A stretch of DNA of 64,000 nucleotides, taken from positions 744,001 through 808,000 of the forward strand of contig NZ_OCMY01000001.1 in NCBI RefSeq assembly GCF_900215435.1. Direction: 5' to 3'. Below the pieces are notes generated by a model. That model did no database searches, was not told the origin of the DNA, and saw nothing but the letters and a program-made list of their open reading frames with translations. The position numbers were made by a program, and so were the translations under genes. This DNA comes from Candidatus Pantoea floridensis. GTDB taxonomy: Bacteria; Pseudomonadota; Gammaproteobacteria; Enterobacterales; Enterobacteriaceae. The number at the start of each line of letters is the position of its first letter. Within the stretch, counting starts at the first letter, position 1. Below, piece by piece: positions 54,119-64,000 of this stretch.

Positions 54119-56104
54119 TCACACCGGTCGAATACTCTCTTCATCCAAATCGGCATCGAAGAATCGACGCAATGTCTGAATATGGGTATCACTTTCGATC
54201 GACTGTCGCGCCTGCGACAGTTTCTCTTCGTAAATGGCCTGGCGCCACTCCAGTGGCGTCAATACCGTGGGATTATCGTCTTCAATAATGGTCAATTCAA
54301 CCGGCTGGCCGGCAGACTGACTTAATGCTTCCGCTAAAGTTTGCTGAGCGGAAGCGGAATTCAGATGGCGCTGGCTGCTGCGCAGATGCAGCGTAATGCC
54401 TTTTTCACTCACTTCTTTCCATGCGTTGAGCGCCACTTGCTGCACCAGTTTCGGTAACGTCAGCGTGGCAATTTCCGCTGCCCACGCATCGCGTTGCTGG
54501 GCCTCTTCCGCCAGACGCAGCGCCAGCTCAGGCGTTTTCTCATGCTCCAGAGCCGAACGCAAGGCTTTTGGCGTCGCTACCGGCTCTGGTTTTACCTCGG
54601 TCGGCAGCTGCGTTTTCCAGCGGTAGGCTTCCGGTTTAGCCGGCGCTTTTACCGTGGACTCAGAGGCGCGCTGCTGTACACGTTCGGTGACGTTCGCGAG
54701 ACGTTCCAGCGCCGGATTCGCCGGCCGCGCGGAACGCGCTGCCGGCTCACTCTTTTTTGCTTTACCGGCTCCCTGACGCAGCAACTGCGTTCGCGCCTGT
54801 AACAGCTGGCTGGTGGAATCGGGTAACGGATCGGGCGCTGTTTGCATGTCAGGATAATCATCCGAAACTGGCGGCGCCTCGTTAACGGGTGGTGCCATTT
54901 GTGGCTGTGCAGCCTGCGCAGATGGCGCTTTGGCTGCCGCAGGTGCAGGTGCAGCAGCAACCTGCGGCGCGCTTTGTGGCGTTAATACCGGACGGGCGAC
55001 GGGCTCAGCAATCGTCGCCTGCGGATGGAATGCCAATGCGCGCAGCAGCGTCATTTCCACGCCCAGGCGACGATCCGGTGCCAGCGGCAGATCTTTTCGC
55101 CCCATCAATAGCGTTTGGTAATAGAGTTGTACATCGGCCGGTGGCAGCACGCGCGCTAACTCACGCAGGCGATCGGCCTGGCTGAGATCATCCTCGCTAA
55201 GCGAGCTCGGCAACAGCTGCACCATCGCAATGCGGTGTAGCAAACGCAGCATTTCCACCAGCAGCGCTTCCCACTCCACACCGCGCGACGCCGCCTGATT
55301 CAGCAGCGCCATCACCTGTTCGCCTTGCCCCTCCACCAGCGCTTCAATCAGCGCCAGCGGCTGCTCATCGTCCAGCGTGCCAAGCATCTGCGCCACGGTA
55401 TCACGCGTGACGCTGCCCTGCCCCATGGCGATAGCCTGATCGGTCAGGCTGAGCGCATCACGCATGCTGCCATCAGCGGCGCGGGCCAGCAGATGCAGCG
55501 CGCGCGGTTCGGCAGCGATGTGCTCCTGCTCTAACACATGCGCCAGCTGCTGCTGAATTTGCTCGACATCGAGCGCTTTAAGATGGAATTGCAGGCAGCG
55601 TGACAGAATCGTCACCGGCAGCTTTTGCGGATCGGTGGTCGCCAGCAGGAATTTAACGTGTGATGGCGGCTCTTCCAGCGTTTTTAGCAGCGCGTTGAAG
55701 CTGTGGCGCGACAGCATGTGCACTTCATCGATCAGGTAAACCTTGAAGCGACCACGCGCCGGTGCGTACTGCACGTTATCAAGCAGATCGCGCGTATCTT
55801 CAACTTTGGTGCGCGATGCAGCATCAATCTCAATCAGATCGACAAAACGGCCCTGCTCAATCTCACGGCAGTTATCGCATTGTCCGCAGGGTGTTGCGGT
55901 GATGCCAGTTTCACAGTTTAGGCCCTTGGCCAGCAGACGGGCGATCGAGGTTTTCCCTACGCCGCGGGTGCCGGAAAAGAGATAAGCATGATGGATTCGT
56001 CCCAGTGACAATCCGTTGGCCAGCGCAGTCAGCACATGTTCCTGACCGACTACGTCAGCGAAAGCCTGGGGACGCCATTTTCGCGCAAGTACCTGATAGC
56101 TCAT
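54119..56104 (-). CDS. dnaX: DNA polymerase III subunits tau and gamma
   Basis: DnaX (tau, 661 residues) is the clamp-loader ATPase. It has Walker [24 protein letters not shown], a zinc module ([16 protein letters not shown]), the [22 protein letters not shown] region and SRCLQF. A Pro/Ala-rich linker (about residues 365-480) and the C-terminal tau-specific domain that binds DnaB and the polymerase core follow. The shorter gamma form is predicted from a -1 frameshift at codons 450-451. It is first in the operon with ybaB and recR. Confidence 0.98.
   Translation of the reverse strand: MSYQVLARKWRPQAFADVVGQEHVLTALANGLSLGRIHHAYLFSGTRGVGKTSIARLLAKGLNCETGITATPCGQCDNCREIEQGRFVDLIEIDAASRTKVEDTRDLLDNVQYAPARGRFKVYLIDEVHMLSRHSFNALLKTLEEPPSHVKFLLATTDPQKLPVTILSRCLQFHLKALDVEQIQQQLAHVLEQEHIAAEPRALHLLARAADGSMRDALSLTDQAIAMGQGSVTRDTVAQMLGTLDDEQPLALIEALVEGQGEQVMALLNQAASRGVEWEALLVEMLRLLHRIAMVQLLPSSLSEDDLSQADRLRELARVLPPADVQLYYQTLLMGRKDLPLAPDRRLGVEMTLLRALAFHPQATIAEPVARPVLTPQSAPQVAAAPAPAAAKAPSAQAAQPQMAPPVNEAPPVSDDYPDMQTAPDPLPDSTSQLLQARTQLLRQGAGKAKKSEPAARSARPANPALERLANVTERVQQRASESTVKAPAKPEAYRWKTQLPTEVKPEPVATPKALRSALEHEKTPELALRLAEEAQQRDAWAAEIATLTLPKLVQQVALNAWKEVSEKGITLHLRSSQRHLNSASAQQTLAEALSQSAGQPVELTIIEDDNPTVLTPLEWRQAIYEEKLSQARQSIESDTHIQTLRRFFDADLDEESIRPV
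54720..54774 (-). other. dnaX: Programmed -1 ribosomal frameshift signal in dnaX
   Basis: Reading the minus strand: an internal Shine-Dalgarno AGGGAG (54774-54769), a 10-nt spacer, the slippery heptamer A AAA AAG (54758-54752) and a stem-loop at 54746-54720. The stem has 11 pairs and one A-G mismatch around TTC. After slippage the next codons are GAG and TGA, giving a gamma subunit of 452 residues ending Lys-Lys-Glu. All three elements match the E. coli signal. Confidence 0.93.
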
Positions 56105-56255
56105 GTGGATTCAATCACTGGATTTTAAGGAGAAGGGAGAAGATGCAGCTTCGCAAACCCTGTTTATTTTGGCAGTAGTTTAACAGCCACAACCGGATCA
56201 GCAACCGATAACTTTACGGAGGTTGCGCCCCGCCACATAGCGGAGCGCACAGGCC

Positions 56256-56807
56256 TTAGTGGCCGGGGAAATTCACCAGGCTATAGCATTTGACGCCCAT
56301 GGCGGTCAGACGGGCTTCACCGGTCAGATCGAACAGATTAATCACGAAGGCGGCATCTTGCACTTCACCACCGGCGCGGCGGATCAGTTTCACCGTGGCT
56401 TCAATGGTGCCGCCGGTTGCCAGCAGATCGTCGACGACCAGCACCACGTCACCTGGCTTGATCGCATCTTTGTGCAGCTCCAGCGCGTCGGTACCGTATT
56501 CCAGCTCATAACTTTCACTGAAGGTTGCACGCGGCAGTTTGCCAGGTTTACGCACCGGCACAAAACCCACGCCCAACCCCAGCGCCACTGGCGCACCAAA
56601 CAGGAAGCCACGTGCTTCCGTTCCCACCACCTTGGTGATGCCCTTGTCACGATAACGCTCAACCAGAATGGCGATCGACGCGGCGTAAGCCTGCGGATCC
56701 TCCATCAGACTGGTGACGTCACGGAACAGAATGCCCGGCTTCGGATAGTCAGGAATGCTTTTGATGCTGTTTTTGATGAGTTCAAGCTGCTGCGCAGTTG
56801 CGGTCAT
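56256..56807 (-). CDS. apt: Adenine phosphoribosyltransferase
   Basis: Apt (183 residues) makes AMP from adenine and PRPP. It shows [19 protein letters not shown] at the N terminus, [31 protein letters not shown] and the PRPP loop [17 protein letters not shown]. The ATG is at 56807. It lies upstream of dnaX on the same strand with a gap of about 150 bp. Confidence 0.98.
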   Translation of the reverse strand: MTATAQQLELIKNSIKSIPDYPKPGILFRDVTSLMEDPQAYAASIAILVERYRDKGITKVVGTEARGFLFGAPVALGLGVGFVPVRKPGKLPRATFSESYELEYGTDALELHKDAIKPGDVVLVVDDLLATGGTIEATVKLIRRAGGEVQDAAFVINLFDLTGEARLTAMGVKCYSLVNFPGH

Positions 56808-56956
56808 AAATGTTACGCCTGGAGAAAATATCTAATACGCGCGACTTCTCAAGCGCCAAAAACCGGAAACCGGGTTAAGCGAAGAGGTTTATAAGGGAAG
56901 CCACGCACGAAGATGCCCAAATCTATGCAAATACCTCGCTAAATGCAACCCTAACG

Positions 56957-57340
56957 CTAAGGTTGCGGCGGGTTGTCATTCTCGTCCACCACCGGGATTC
57001 GCCGCATAAACAGCAGCAGCAGGCACAGCATCACGCCTAACAGGATGCGCACCCACAGCAGGTTCACCAGATAAATGGACACCGAAAAGGTAATCACAAT
57101 CAGCAATATGGCGCGTCCTTTAGCGCCGGGCGGCATAGCATGATGCTGCTGCCAGTGGCGAATAAAGCGGCCAAACGGCGATCGCCATAGCAGCCAGTCA
57201 TGAAAGCGCGGCGACGAGCGCGCAAAACACCAGGCCGCCAGCAACACAAATGGCGTTGTAGGTAATAAAGGTAATACAATGCCGAGCGTACCTAGCACAA
57301 TCGCCAGCCAGCCAAGGCTCAGTAGTAAAATACGCTGCAT
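56957..57340 (-). CDS. ybaN: DUF454 inner-membrane protein YbaN
   Basis: YbaN (127 residues) has hydrophobic segments near residues 5-40 and 80-112. The DUF454 motif LPLLPTTPFVLLAAWCFARSSPRFHDWLL is followed by FGRFIRHWQ. Function is unknown. It is divergent from priC, with the two starts about 54 bp apart, as in E. coli. Confidence 0.95.
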   Translation of the reverse strand: MQRILLLSLGWLAIVLGTLGIVLPLLPTTPFVLLAAWCFARSSPRFHDWLLWRSPFGRFIRHWQQHHAMPPGAKGRAILLIVITFSVSIYLVNLLWVRILLGVMLCLLLLFMRRIPVVDENDNPPQP

Positions 57341-57394
57341 GCCGGATGCCTGAAAGAGTCAAAACAGCGTTACGTTAACACAGTCGGAAACCGA

Positions 57395-57910
57395 GTGATG
57401 CCCCAACCATCCGCACAACAGCGCCTTGGCGCGACACTGGATTTATTACGCCAGCAGATTGCGCAGCAGCCGGATGGTGCCTGTCGTCAGCCACGCTTTG
57501 ATTCACAACTGTTTCGCACCTCCGGCACACGCCTGGCGGATTATCTCCTCGAACTGGAAGGCAATGTCGCGCAGTTAACCGCTGCTAATACTGATGTGGC
57601 ACGGCGCCAATGGCTGGCGGATAAAGTGCTGGATCAAATCGCCGCGTTGCAGCGGGAGTGTCAGAGCCAACAGCTGCGCGTGCAGCGCGAGCGTCCACGT
57701 ATCGATTCACGTCAAAAAAAGCGTGAAGAGTACCAAGGCTACGAGCAGCGATTGCTGGCAATGATTCAGCAACGCGAACAGCATCTGGCACGTGCTGAAA
57801 CCCTGAGCGTTCAGCAGCAACTGATGCGTGAAGTCTATCAGCTGCAAGAGCGGCTGGCGCGCTGCCGCGCTGCTATCTATAAACTGGCGCTGCCATCTAC
57901 GCCACGCTAA
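57395..57910 (+). CDS. priC: Primosomal replication protein N'' (PriC)
   Basis: PriC (171 residues) helps restart stalled forks by loading DnaB. It is helix-rich and basic, with CRQPRFDSQLFRTSGTRLADYLLELEGNVAQL and a C-terminal Arg/Gln-rich part (RIDSRQKKREEYQGYEQRLLAMIQQREQHL). Family length is normal. The ATG at 57395 has GAG upstream. Confidence 0.95.
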   Translation: MMPQPSAQQRLGATLDLLRQQIAQQPDGACRQPRFDSQLFRTSGTRLADYLLELEGNVAQLTAANTDVARRQWLADKVLDQIAALQRECQSQQLRVQRERPRIDSRQKKREEYQGYEQRLLAMIQQREQHLARAETLSVQQQLMREVYQLQERLARCRAAIYKLALPSTPR

Positions 57911-57964
57911 ACGCGACGCGTTTTCCTCTATACTCCTTTTAGTCAGAAAAAGAGGAGAAAAATC

Positions 57965-58210
57965 ATGACGCTGGTTTTTTGGATTGTGATTGGATTAGCC
58001 GCAGGTTGGCTAAAGCGGGTGATTTTTCCCGGTCGTCCGGGGGGATTTGTGCCCACGCTGGTGCTGGCGGTGATTGGTGCGCTGATTGGCGGCTACATTG
58101 CCACCTACTTTACCACCGGCGATCTGGCAAGCTTAGCCCCCGCTGGTTTCGCCTCGGCACTCGCTGGCGCCCTCTTTATGCTGCTGGTCGCGGCAAAATT
58201 ACGTATTTAG
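57965..58210 (+). CDS. GlsB/YeaQ/YmgE-family small membrane protein
   Basis: This 81-residue protein has three hydrophobic segments and the Gly-rich pattern of the transglycosylase-associated YeaQ/YmgE family ([48 protein letters not shown]). The role is unknown; relatives are often stress-induced. The ATG follows GAGGAG. It lies between priC and rsmS, which are neighbours in E. coli, so it is an insertion. Confidence 0.9.
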   Translation: MTLVFWIVIGLAAGWLKRVIFPGRPGGFVPTLVLAVIGALIGGYIATYFTTGDLASLAPAGFASALAGALFMLLVAAKLRI

Positions 58211-58218
58211 GAGAAACA

Positions 58219-58377
58219 ATGTCACTGGACAGCGCACCAGACGAAATTAAGCTTGCCGTCGATCTGATTCAATTGCTTGAAGAGAATCACGTCCCCACCA
58301 CCACCGTGCTGGCGGCATTAGCGATAGTTCAACGTGATTATGAGCAAAAAAAAGCGGCGGAGGTTAAGGCTGACTAA
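58219..58377 (+). CDS. rsmS: Pleiotropic regulatory protein RsmS (YbaM)
   Basis: This 52-residue protein reads [20 protein letters not shown] and continues much like E. coli YbaM ([24 protein letters not shown]). In Pectobacterium the homologue RsmS affects virulence and secondary metabolism through the Rsm system. The ATG at 58219 follows AGGAG. Its 3' end overlaps the convergent acrR by 14 bp. The mscK gene that follows in E. coli is missing. Confidence 0.93.
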   Translation: MSLDSAPDEIKLAVDLIQLLEENHVPTTTVLAALAIVQRDYEQKKAAEVKAD

Positions 58378-59002
58378 TCAGCGTTGGGCTCAGGCGCAGC
58401 ATATCCAGGAACGCATCCACCAGCTGTGGCGCATCTGCAGCTAAATCAAAGCTTTGTGGATTGAATAACCAGCTTTCCATCATGCCATTAATATAGCCAC
58501 GCATCAGTAGCGCAGCTTGACGTGTATTAAGGCCGGCAGGTAATTTGCCAGCTTCAATACAAAGGCGAAGTACGTTTTCAATTCGATCGTAACACTCTTG
58601 CAGTAAGCTCTGCTGCATATCCTGTAACGTGGACATTTCGCCAACAAACTCACATTTATGAAAGATAATCTCCATTAATGCGCGTCTTTGCGGATCCTTT
58701 GCTGTGGCGTCAAGGATATAGATCAACATCGAGCGAACAACAGAAAGTGGATCGCCGGGGTATTTTGTCTGATACTCAAGTTCCACATCGTCCAGCCCAG
58801 CGTCACAACGTAGCCAGATCTCATGTAAAAGATCGGCTTTGTTTTTGAAATGCCAGTAGATAGCACCGCGCGTGACGCCGGCCGCTGCTGCGATATCCGC
58901 CAGAGACGTGGCGGCCACACCGTGTTTTGAAAAGTGTGTCAATGCGGCGTCAAGAATTTGATGCCGTGTTTCAAGAGCTTGCGCTTTGGTTTTTCGTGCC
59001 AT
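58364..59002 (-). CDS. acrR: TetR-family repressor AcrR
   Basis: AcrR (212 residues) represses acrAB and itself until it binds drugs. The helix-turn-helix is at about residues 30-55 ([27 protein letters not shown]) and the ligand domain follows. The length is near E. coli AcrR (215). It is divergent from acrA with the operator palindrome in the 142-bp gap. Confidence 0.97.
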   Translation of the reverse strand: MARKTKAQALETRHQILDAALTHFSKHGVAATSLADIAAAAGVTRGAIYWHFKNKADLLHEIWLRCDAGLDDVELEYQTKYPGDPLSVVRSMLIYILDATAKDPQRRALMEIIFHKCEFVGEMSTLQDMQQSLLQECYDRIENVLRLCIEAGKLPAGLNTRQAALLMRGYINGMMESWLFNPQSFDLAADAPQLVDAFLDMLRLSPTLISQP

Positions 59003-59031
59003 AAAGGGCTTTTTTTACAAACTTGTAAGTT

Positions 59032-59055
59032 TACATACATTTGTGAATGTATGTA
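59032..59055. promoter_or_regulatory. AcrR operator between acrR and acrA
   Basis: This is a 24-bp palindrome with arms TACATACAT and ATGTATGTA around TTGTGA. It matches the E. coli AcrR operator and lies 30 bp before the acrR ATG and 90 bp before acrA. Confidence 0.92.
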
Positions 59056-59144
59056 CCATAGCACGACCCGTGTTTTAACGCAGCAATGGGTTTATCGGTT
59101 TGTGATCCATTGATCATTTGATATCGGACACTAGAGGTTTATTT

Positions 59145-60335
59145 ATGAATAAAAACAGAGGATTATCGCCTCTGGCGGCCGTCCTGATGCTTTCAGGCAG
59201 CTTTTTGTTAACAGGATGTGATGATAATAAATCCCAGCAAGCCGCCCAGCAGCAGCCCCCAGAAGTGGGTGTTGTCACGTTAAAAAACGAACCATTGAAA
59301 ATTACTACCGAGCTGCCGGGCCGTACCTCGGCTTTTCGCGTTGCTGAAGTTCGCCCTCAGGTGTCAGGTATTATCCTTAAACGCAATTTTGTGGAAGGAA
59401 GTGACGTCAAAGCCGGTCAATCGCTGTATCAGATTGATCCCGCCACCTATCAGGCAGCATACGACAGTGCCAAAGCGGATTTAGCCCAGGCAGAAGCCAA
59501 TGCCCGCGTTGCGCAGTTAACCATTACGCGTTACAAGCCGCTGCTGGGTACCAAGTACATCAGTCAGCAGGATTATGACAACGCAGCAGGTACAGCAGCA
59601 CAAACTGCTGCCGCTGCACAGGCTGCACGTGCCAACGTTGAAACTGCACGCATCAATCTGGCGTATACCAAAGTGACCTCGCCTATCAGCGGTCGTATTG
59701 GTAAATCATCAGTGACCGAAGGTGCGTTGGTTTCCAATGGGCAAACCACGGCGCTGGCGACCGTGCAACAGCTCGATCCTATGTATGTCGATGTGACCCA
59801 ATCCAGTGATGATTTCCTGCGTTTGCGCGCAGAGCTGGAATCCGGTCAGCTGAAACAGAACGACGGTAAGGCCAACGTCACCCTGCTGATGCAAAACGGT
59901 AGCGCATACGCTCAGACAGGCACATTGGAATTCTCTGATGTGAGCGTCGATGAAACCACCGGTTCGATTACCCTGCGCGCCATCTTCCCGAATCCGGACA
60001 ACCGCCTGCTGCCAGGCATGTTTGTTCGCGCTCGTCTGGATGAAGGCACCAACCCAACGGCACTGCTGGTACCGCAACAGGGCGTAACGCGCTCTCCAAC
60101 CGGTCAGGCAACAGCGTTGGTGGTTGGCGCGGATAATAAAGTGGAATCTCGTAACATCACCGCTAATCAGGCATTTGGTAACAAGTGGCTGGTCACGGAC
60201 GGTCTGAAAGAAGGCGATCGGGTGATTACCACCGGTATCCAGCGTGCCAAACCGGGTGCGCAGGTGACGCCACAAGAAGTCTCCGACGATGCCAAAGCTG
60301 CACCAGAATCACCGTCTGCTAAATCATCGTCATAA
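59145..60335 (+). CDS. acrA: Multidrug efflux periplasmic adaptor AcrA
   Basis: AcrA (396 residues) links AcrB to TolC. It has a lipoprotein signal peptide with lipobox LLTGC, a lipoyl/hairpin region (EVRPQVSGIILKRNFVEGSDVKAGQSLYQIDP, an Ala-rich coiled coil at about residues 100-170), and a beta-barrel with membrane-proximal domain (GSITLRAIFPNPDNRLLPGMFVRARL). The ATG at 59145 follows AGAGG. The acrB start is 17 bp downstream. Confidence 0.98.
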   Translation: MNKNRGLSPLAAVLMLSGSFLLTGCDDNKSQQAAQQQPPEVGVVTLKNEPLKITTELPGRTSAFRVAEVRPQVSGIILKRNFVEGSDVKAGQSLYQIDPATYQAAYDSAKADLAQAEANARVAQLTITRYKPLLGTKYISQQDYDNAAGTAAQTAAAAQAARANVETARINLAYTKVTSPISGRIGKSSVTEGALVSNGQTTALATVQQLDPMYVDVTQSSDDFLRLRAELESGQLKQNDGKANVTLLMQNGSAYAQTGTLEFSDVSVDETTGSITLRAIFPNPDNRLLPGMFVRARLDEGTNPTALLVPQQGVTRSPTGQATALVVGADNKVESRNITANQAFGNKWLVTDGLKEGDRVITTGIQRAKPGAQVTPQEVSDDAKAAPESPSAKSSS

Positions 60336-60352
60336 ACAGGAGCCACTGATAC

Positions 60353-63300
60353 ATGGCTAAGTTCTTTATTGATCGCCCCATTTTTGCGTGGGTGCTCGCC
60401 ATCATCATTATGCTGGCCGGCTTGCTGTCGATTATCAGCCTACCGATTGAGCAATATCCCAATGTTGCGCCACCGGCAGTTGAAATCCAGGCGACCTACC
60501 CAGGTGCTGATGCGAAGACGCTGCAGGATTCGGTAACCCAGGTTATCGAGCAAAACATGAACGGGATTGATGGCCTGATGTATATGGCCTCAAGCAGTGA
60601 CTCGTCGGGTACGTTGACGCTGACGCTGACTTTCCAATCCGGTACTGATGCCGATATCGCGCAGGTTCAGGTACAAAACAAACTGCAGCTGGCAATGCCA
60701 TTACTGCCGCAGGAAGTACAGCAACAGGGTATTCAGGTTAAAAAATCCTCCAGCAGCTTCCTGATGGTGGCCGGCTTTGTGAGCGATGACGACAACATGA
60801 CGCAGAATGATATCTCTGACTATGTTGCCTCTAACATCAAAGACCCGATTAGCCGTACGCCCGGCGTAGGTGATACTCAGGTATTTGGTGCCCAGTATGC
60901 GATGCGTATCTGGCTGGATCCGCACAAGTTGAACAACTATCAGCTGACGCCAGTAGATGTCATTAATGCACTGAAAATTCAGAACACCCAGGTTGCAGCG
61001 GGCCAGTTGGGCGGAACACCGCCGGTACCAGGCCAACAGCTTAACGCCTCGATTATTGCGCAAACCCGTCTGACATCGACAGACGAGTTCGGCAATATCA
61101 TGCTGAAAGTGAATCAGGATGGTTCGCAGGTGCGTCTGCGTGACGTGGCGAAGATTGAACTGGGTGGTGAAAACTACGAGATCATCGCACGTTATAACGG
61201 CAAACCGGCTTCCGGTATCGGTATCAAACTGGCAACCGGCGCGAATGCACTGGATACCGCGGATGCCGTAAAAGCGGAACTGGCTAAACTGCAGCCGTTC
61301 TTCCCGTCAGGCATGAAAACCGTTTATCCGTACGACACTACGCCGTTCGTTAAAATCTCGATTTTCGAAGTGGTGAAAACGCTGTTTGAAGCGATCGTGC
61401 TGGTATTCCTGGTAATGTACCTGTTCCTGCAAAACTTCCGTGCGACGCTGATTCCAACCATCGCCGTTCCCGTTGTTTTACTGGGTACTTTTGCGGTTAT
61501 CAGCGCCTTTGGCTATTCGATAAACACCCTGACGATGTTCGGGATGGTGCTCGCTATCGGCCTGCTGGTGGATGACGCCATCGTAGTGGTAGAGAACGTC
61601 GAACGTGTTATGGCCGAGGAGGGTTTACCGCCTAAAGAAGCCACGAAACGTTCGATGGAGCAGATTCAGGGCGCATTGGTGGGTATCGCACTGGTGCTGT
61701 CTGCGGTATTTATTCCGATGGCCTTCTTCGGCGGTTCAACCGGCGTAATCTATCGCCAGTTCTCGATCACCATCGTTTCTGCGATGGCGCTGTCGGTACT
61801 GGTGGCGTTGATCCTGACGCCAGCGCTGTGTGCCACCCTGCTGAAGCCGGTGGCAAAAGGTAACCACGGTAAAACCACCGGTTTCTTCGGTTGGTTCAAC
61901 CGGCTGTTCGATAAGAGCACCAACCACTATGTGGATAGTGTTGGCCATATCGTGCGTAGTACCGGTCGCTACCTGCTGATTTATCTGGTTATTGTAGTCG
62001 GTATGGCCTACCTGTTCCTGAAACTGCCTACCTCGTTCCTGCCGGAAGAGGATCAGGGGCTGTTACTGGCACAGGCACAGCTACCCGCCGGTGCAACTCA
62101 GGAACGTACGCAGAAAGTACTGGATCAGGTAAGTGACTACTTCCTGACCAAAGAGAAAGACAGCGTTAACTCGGTGTTTACTGTTAACGGCTTCGGCTTC
62201 GCCGGTCGTGGTCAGAACACCGGTATCGCGTTTGTTAGCCTTAAGCCGTGGGATGAGCGTGGCGATGCCAACCTGAAAGTGCCTGCGATTGCCGGACGTG
62301 CTATGCAGGCGCTCGGACAGATCAAAGATGCAATGGTGTTCCCGTTCAACCTGCCGGCGATTATCGAATTGGGTAACGCCACTGGCTTCGACTTCATGTT
62401 GACCGATCAGGGTAACCTGGGTCACGAGAAGCTGACCGCCGCGCGTAACCAGCTGTTTGGCATGATTGCCCAGCATCCGGATACGCTGGTGGGCGTACGT
62501 CCAAACGGTATGGAAGATACGCCGCAGTACAAACTGATCATCGATCAGGAAAAAGCGCAGGCGTTGGGTGTGTCGCTGTCTGACATCAATACCTCGCTGG
62601 GCGCGGCCTGGGGTGGTTCCTACGTCAACGACTTCATTGACCGCGGTCGCGTGAAGAAAGTTTACGTCATGGGCCAGGCCGATTCGCGTATGTTGCCGGA
62701 CGATATCAGCAAATGGTATGTGCGCAATAGCACTGGCACCATGGTTCCATTCTCGGCCTTCGCATCGGCGAAATGGCAATATGGTTCGCCACGCCTGGAG
62801 CGTTACAACGGCTTGCCGTCAATGGAGATTCTTGGCCAGGCTGCGCCAGGCAAGAGCTCCGGTGATGCCATGAACCTGATGGAACAGCTGGCAGGAAAAC
62901 TGCCTGCGGGGATCGGATACGACTGGACGGGTATGTCCTACCAGGAACGCTTGTCCGGCAACCAGGCGCCGGCGCTGTATGCCATCTCGCTGATCGTGGT
63001 GTTCCTGTGTCTGGCGGCCCTGTATGAGAGCTGGTCGATTCCGTTCTCAGTAATGTTGGTGGTACCGCTGGGTGTCGTTGGTGCACTTCTGTTTACCACA
63101 CTGCGCGGCTTGAGCAACGACGTCTACTTTGTGGTGGGCTTGTTGACCACCATAGGATTGTCGGCGAAGAACGCCATCCTGATCGTTGAATTCGCTAAGG
63201 ATTTGATGGAGAAGGAGGGCAAGGGGTTGGTTGAATCAACGCTGGAAGCATCACGTATGCGTCTGCGTCCGATTTTGATGACCTCACTCGCCTTCATCCT

Positions 63301-63502
63301 CGGCGTAATGCCGCTGGCGATCAGTACTGGCGCAGGTTCTGGTGCGCAGAATGCGGTAGGTACTGGCGTTATGGGCGGGATGGTAACCGCGACAGCGCTG
63401 GCTATCTTCTTCGTTCCGGTGTTCTTCGTGGTGGTGCGCCGCCGCTTCAGCAAGAATAAATCTGAGCTGGAGCAGGGTCATCCGGTGGAACATAAGCACT
63501 AA
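60353..63502 (+). CDS. acrB: Multidrug efflux RND transporter AcrB
   Basis: AcrB (1049 residues, the E. coli length) is the trimeric proton-driven pump of the AcrAB-TolC system. It has 12 helices and two large periplasmic loops. The proton-relay Asp pair is in [18 protein letters not shown] and the partner Lys region is in [39 protein letters not shown] opens the protein. It forms an operon with acrA and is followed by a strong terminator. Confidence 0.99.
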   Translation: MAKFFIDRPIFAWVLAIIIMLAGLLSIISLPIEQYPNVAPPAVEIQATYPGADAKTLQDSVTQVIEQNMNGIDGLMYMASSSDSSGTLTLTLTFQSGTDADIAQVQVQNKLQLAMPLLPQEVQQQGIQVKKSSSSFLMVAGFVSDDDNMTQNDISDYVASNIKDPISRTPGVGDTQVFGAQYAMRIWLDPHKLNNYQLTPVDVINALKIQNTQVAAGQLGGTPPVPGQQLNASIIAQTRLTSTDEFGNIMLKVNQDGSQVRLRDVAKIELGGENYEIIARYNGKPASGIGIKLATGANALDTADAVKAELAKLQPFFPSGMKTVYPYDTTPFVKISIFEVVKTLFEAIVLVFLVMYLFLQNFRATLIPTIAVPVVLLGTFAVISAFGYSINTLTMFGMVLAIGLLVDDAIVVVENVERVMAEEGLPPKEATKRSMEQIQGALVGIALVLSAVFIPMAFFGGSTGVIYRQFSITIVSAMALSVLVALILTPALCATLLKPVAKGNHGKTTGFFGWFNRLFDKSTNHYVDSVGHIVRSTGRYLLIYLVIVVGMAYLFLKLPTSFLPEEDQGLLLAQAQLPAGATQERTQKVLDQVSDYFLTKEKDSVNSVFTVNGFGFAGRGQNTGIAFVSLKPWDERGDANLKVPAIAGRAMQALGQIKDAMVFPFNLPAIIELGNATGFDFMLTDQGNLGHEKLTAARNQLFGMIAQHPDTLVGVRPNGMEDTPQYKLIIDQEKAQALGVSLSDINTSLGAAWGGSYVNDFIDRGRVKKVYVMGQADSRMLPDDISKWYVRNSTGTMVPFSAFASAKWQYGSPRLERYNGLPSMEILGQAAPGKSSGDAMNLMEQLAGKLPAGIGYDWTGMSYQERLSGNQAPALYAISLIVVFLCLAALYESWSIPFSVMLVVPLGVVGALLFTTLRGLSNDVYFVVGLLTTIGLSAKNAILIVEFAKDLMEKEGKGLVESTLEASRMRLRPILMTSLAFILGVMPLAISTGAGSGAQNAVGTGVMGGMVTATALAIFFVPVFFVVVRRRFSKNKSELEQGHPVEHKH

Positions 63503-63519
63503 GTTTTACCCTTCTCTAA

Positions 63520-63543
63520 AAGGCCGCTGATGCGGCCTTTTTT
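63520..63543 (+). terminator. Rho-independent terminator of acrAB
   Basis: AAGGCCGC-TGAT-GCGGCCTT is a perfect stem followed by a run of T; it starts 17 bp after the acrB stop. Confidence 0.93.
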
Positions 63544-63616
63544 ATTGTTATCTCCTCCCCCTTAGAATCCCTGTATTTAACACGGTTGCAATCGACATCC
63601 TTCAGGTTCATACTAT

Positions 63617-63631
63617 TGTTATAGTATAACA
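63617..63631 (+). promoter_or_regulatory. Zur box upstream of rpmE2
   Basis: TGTTATAGTATAACA is a perfect 7-1-7 palindrome that fits the core of the enterobacterial Zur site. It lies 18 bp before the rpmE2 ATG, so zinc-loaded Zur would block transcription. It predicts induction on zinc starvation. Confidence 0.88.
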
Positions 63632-63649
63632 TTACATATCGAGGTCATT

Positions 63650-63907
63650 ATGAAACCGAATATTCATCCCCATTACCGTCCTGTTGTGTTCCACGACACC
63701 TCAGCTAACGAGTACTTTAAGGTCGGTTCTACTATCAAAACTGAACGGACTATTGAGTATGAAGGTGAAGTGCTGCCCTACGTGACGCTGGATGTCTCCT
63801 CTAAATCTCATGTGTTCTACACCGGCAAGCAGAAAGATTTCGCCAAAGAAGGCAGTACCGCACGTTTCAACCAGCGTTTTGGCAGCTTTCTTACGCGCAA
63901 CAAGTAA
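63650..63907 (+). CDS. rpmE2: 50S ribosomal protein L31 type B (zinc-independent)
   Basis: This 85-residue protein ([20 protein letters not shown]; later [12 protein letters not shown] and FNQRFGSF) is the YkgM-type L31. It has no cysteine, so it cannot bind zinc. It replaces zinc-binding RpmE when zinc is scarce, freeing zinc. The ATG follows GAGG. A Zur box precedes it, and rpmJ2 follows after 15 bp. Confidence 0.97.
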   Translation: MKPNIHPHYRPVVFHDTSANEYFKVGSTIKTERTIEYEGEVLPYVTLDVSSKSHVFYTGKQKDFAKEGSTARFNQRFGSFLTRNK

Positions 63908-63922
63908 CACGGGAGATGAGGC

Positions 63923-64000
63923 ATGCAGGTATTAAGTTCATTGCGGTCTGCTAAGACTCGCCATAAAGATTGCAAAGTCGTGCGGCGCAAAGGTCGCATT
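63923..64000 (+). CDS. rpmJ2: 50S ribosomal protein L36 paralogue (partial, runs off right edge)
   Basis: Twenty-six codons are visible: MQVLSSLRSAKTRHKDCKVV and then RRKGRI, matching the YkgO-type L36 start. The ATG at 63923 follows GGGAGATGAGG. It would be co-transcribed with rpmE2 under Zur. The rest is outside the window. Confidence 0.93.
   Translation, partial: MQVLSSLRSAKTRHKDCKVVRRKGRI

Noticed and set aside
62081..62779. 232-codon frame antisense to acrB
   Set aside because: It is a shadow of the highly conserved acrB with no independent signals.

Overview
The window is a chromosomal segment of a gamma-proteobacterium of the order Enterobacterales. The order cysS–ppiB–lpxH–purEK–ybbP–ybbA–tesA–ybbO–cnoX–qmcA–ybbJ–cueR/copA–ybaP–ybaK–ushA/fsr–ybaL–gsk–hemH–adk–htpG–recR–ybaB–dnaX–apt–ybaN–priC–rsmS–acrR/acrAB follows the corresponding Escherichia coli stretch. 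Several E. coli neighbours are absent (fetAB between qmcA and cnoX, aes near hemH, mscK next to acrR). Together with the genus-type intergenic repeats this points to Erwiniaceae, most likely Pantoea or a close relative (inference).

Bases 1 to about 19,570 form an accessory, more AT-rich block on the 3' side of a tRNA-Arg(UCU) gene (argU), a known integration hotspot. It holds a chaperone-usher fimbrial operon on the minus strand: pilin, chaperone, usher, and a minor subunit that runs off the left edge. Upstream of it on the same strand is tssH (clpV), followed by a divergent plus-strand operon: tssF, tssG, tssA, a secreted two-domain fimbrial-adhesin-like protein, a GlcNAc-type glycosyltransferase, a TssL/DotU-like protein, a TagL-like OmpA-domain protein, an Eag (DUF1795) chaperone, a LuxR-type regulator and a family-25-like glycosyltransferase. 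A truncated vgrG and a back-to-back minus-strand remnant close the block. Genes for sheath, Hcp, TssK, TssM, TssJ and TssE are not in the window, yet the remaining genes are intact and tightly coupled. This unusual partial T6SS with an adhesin and two glycosyltransferases is the most interesting part of the window.

From 19,570 to 64,000 the sequence is ordinary backbone: one-carbon metabolism (folD), tRNA charging and editing (cysS, ybaK), purine synthesis and salvage (purEK, apt, gsk, adk), lipid A and haem synthesis (lpxH, hemH), copper export (cueR/copA), protein quality control (ppiB, cnoX, qmcA, htpG), DNA replication and repair (dnaX, recR, priC), nucleotide scavenging (ushA), drug efflux (fsr, a PACE pump, acrRAB), and zinc-independent ribosomal protein paralogues (rpmE2, rpmJ2). 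Small accessory insertions are an AAA ATPase, two LysR regulators each with a divergent partner, and a YeaQ/YmgE-family membrane protein.

Regulatory sites that can be read directly are a CueR operator-promoter at copA, a PurR box before purE, sigma-32 promoters for htpG and cnoX, the AcrR palindrome before acrA, a Zur box before rpmE2, and the complete programmed -1 frameshift signal in dnaX. Two related families of palindromic intergenic repeats are scattered through the backbone, none being noticed in the accessory block. One family forms a 91-bp tandem array and appears to have been adapted into Rho-independent terminators behind ybaL and htpG.
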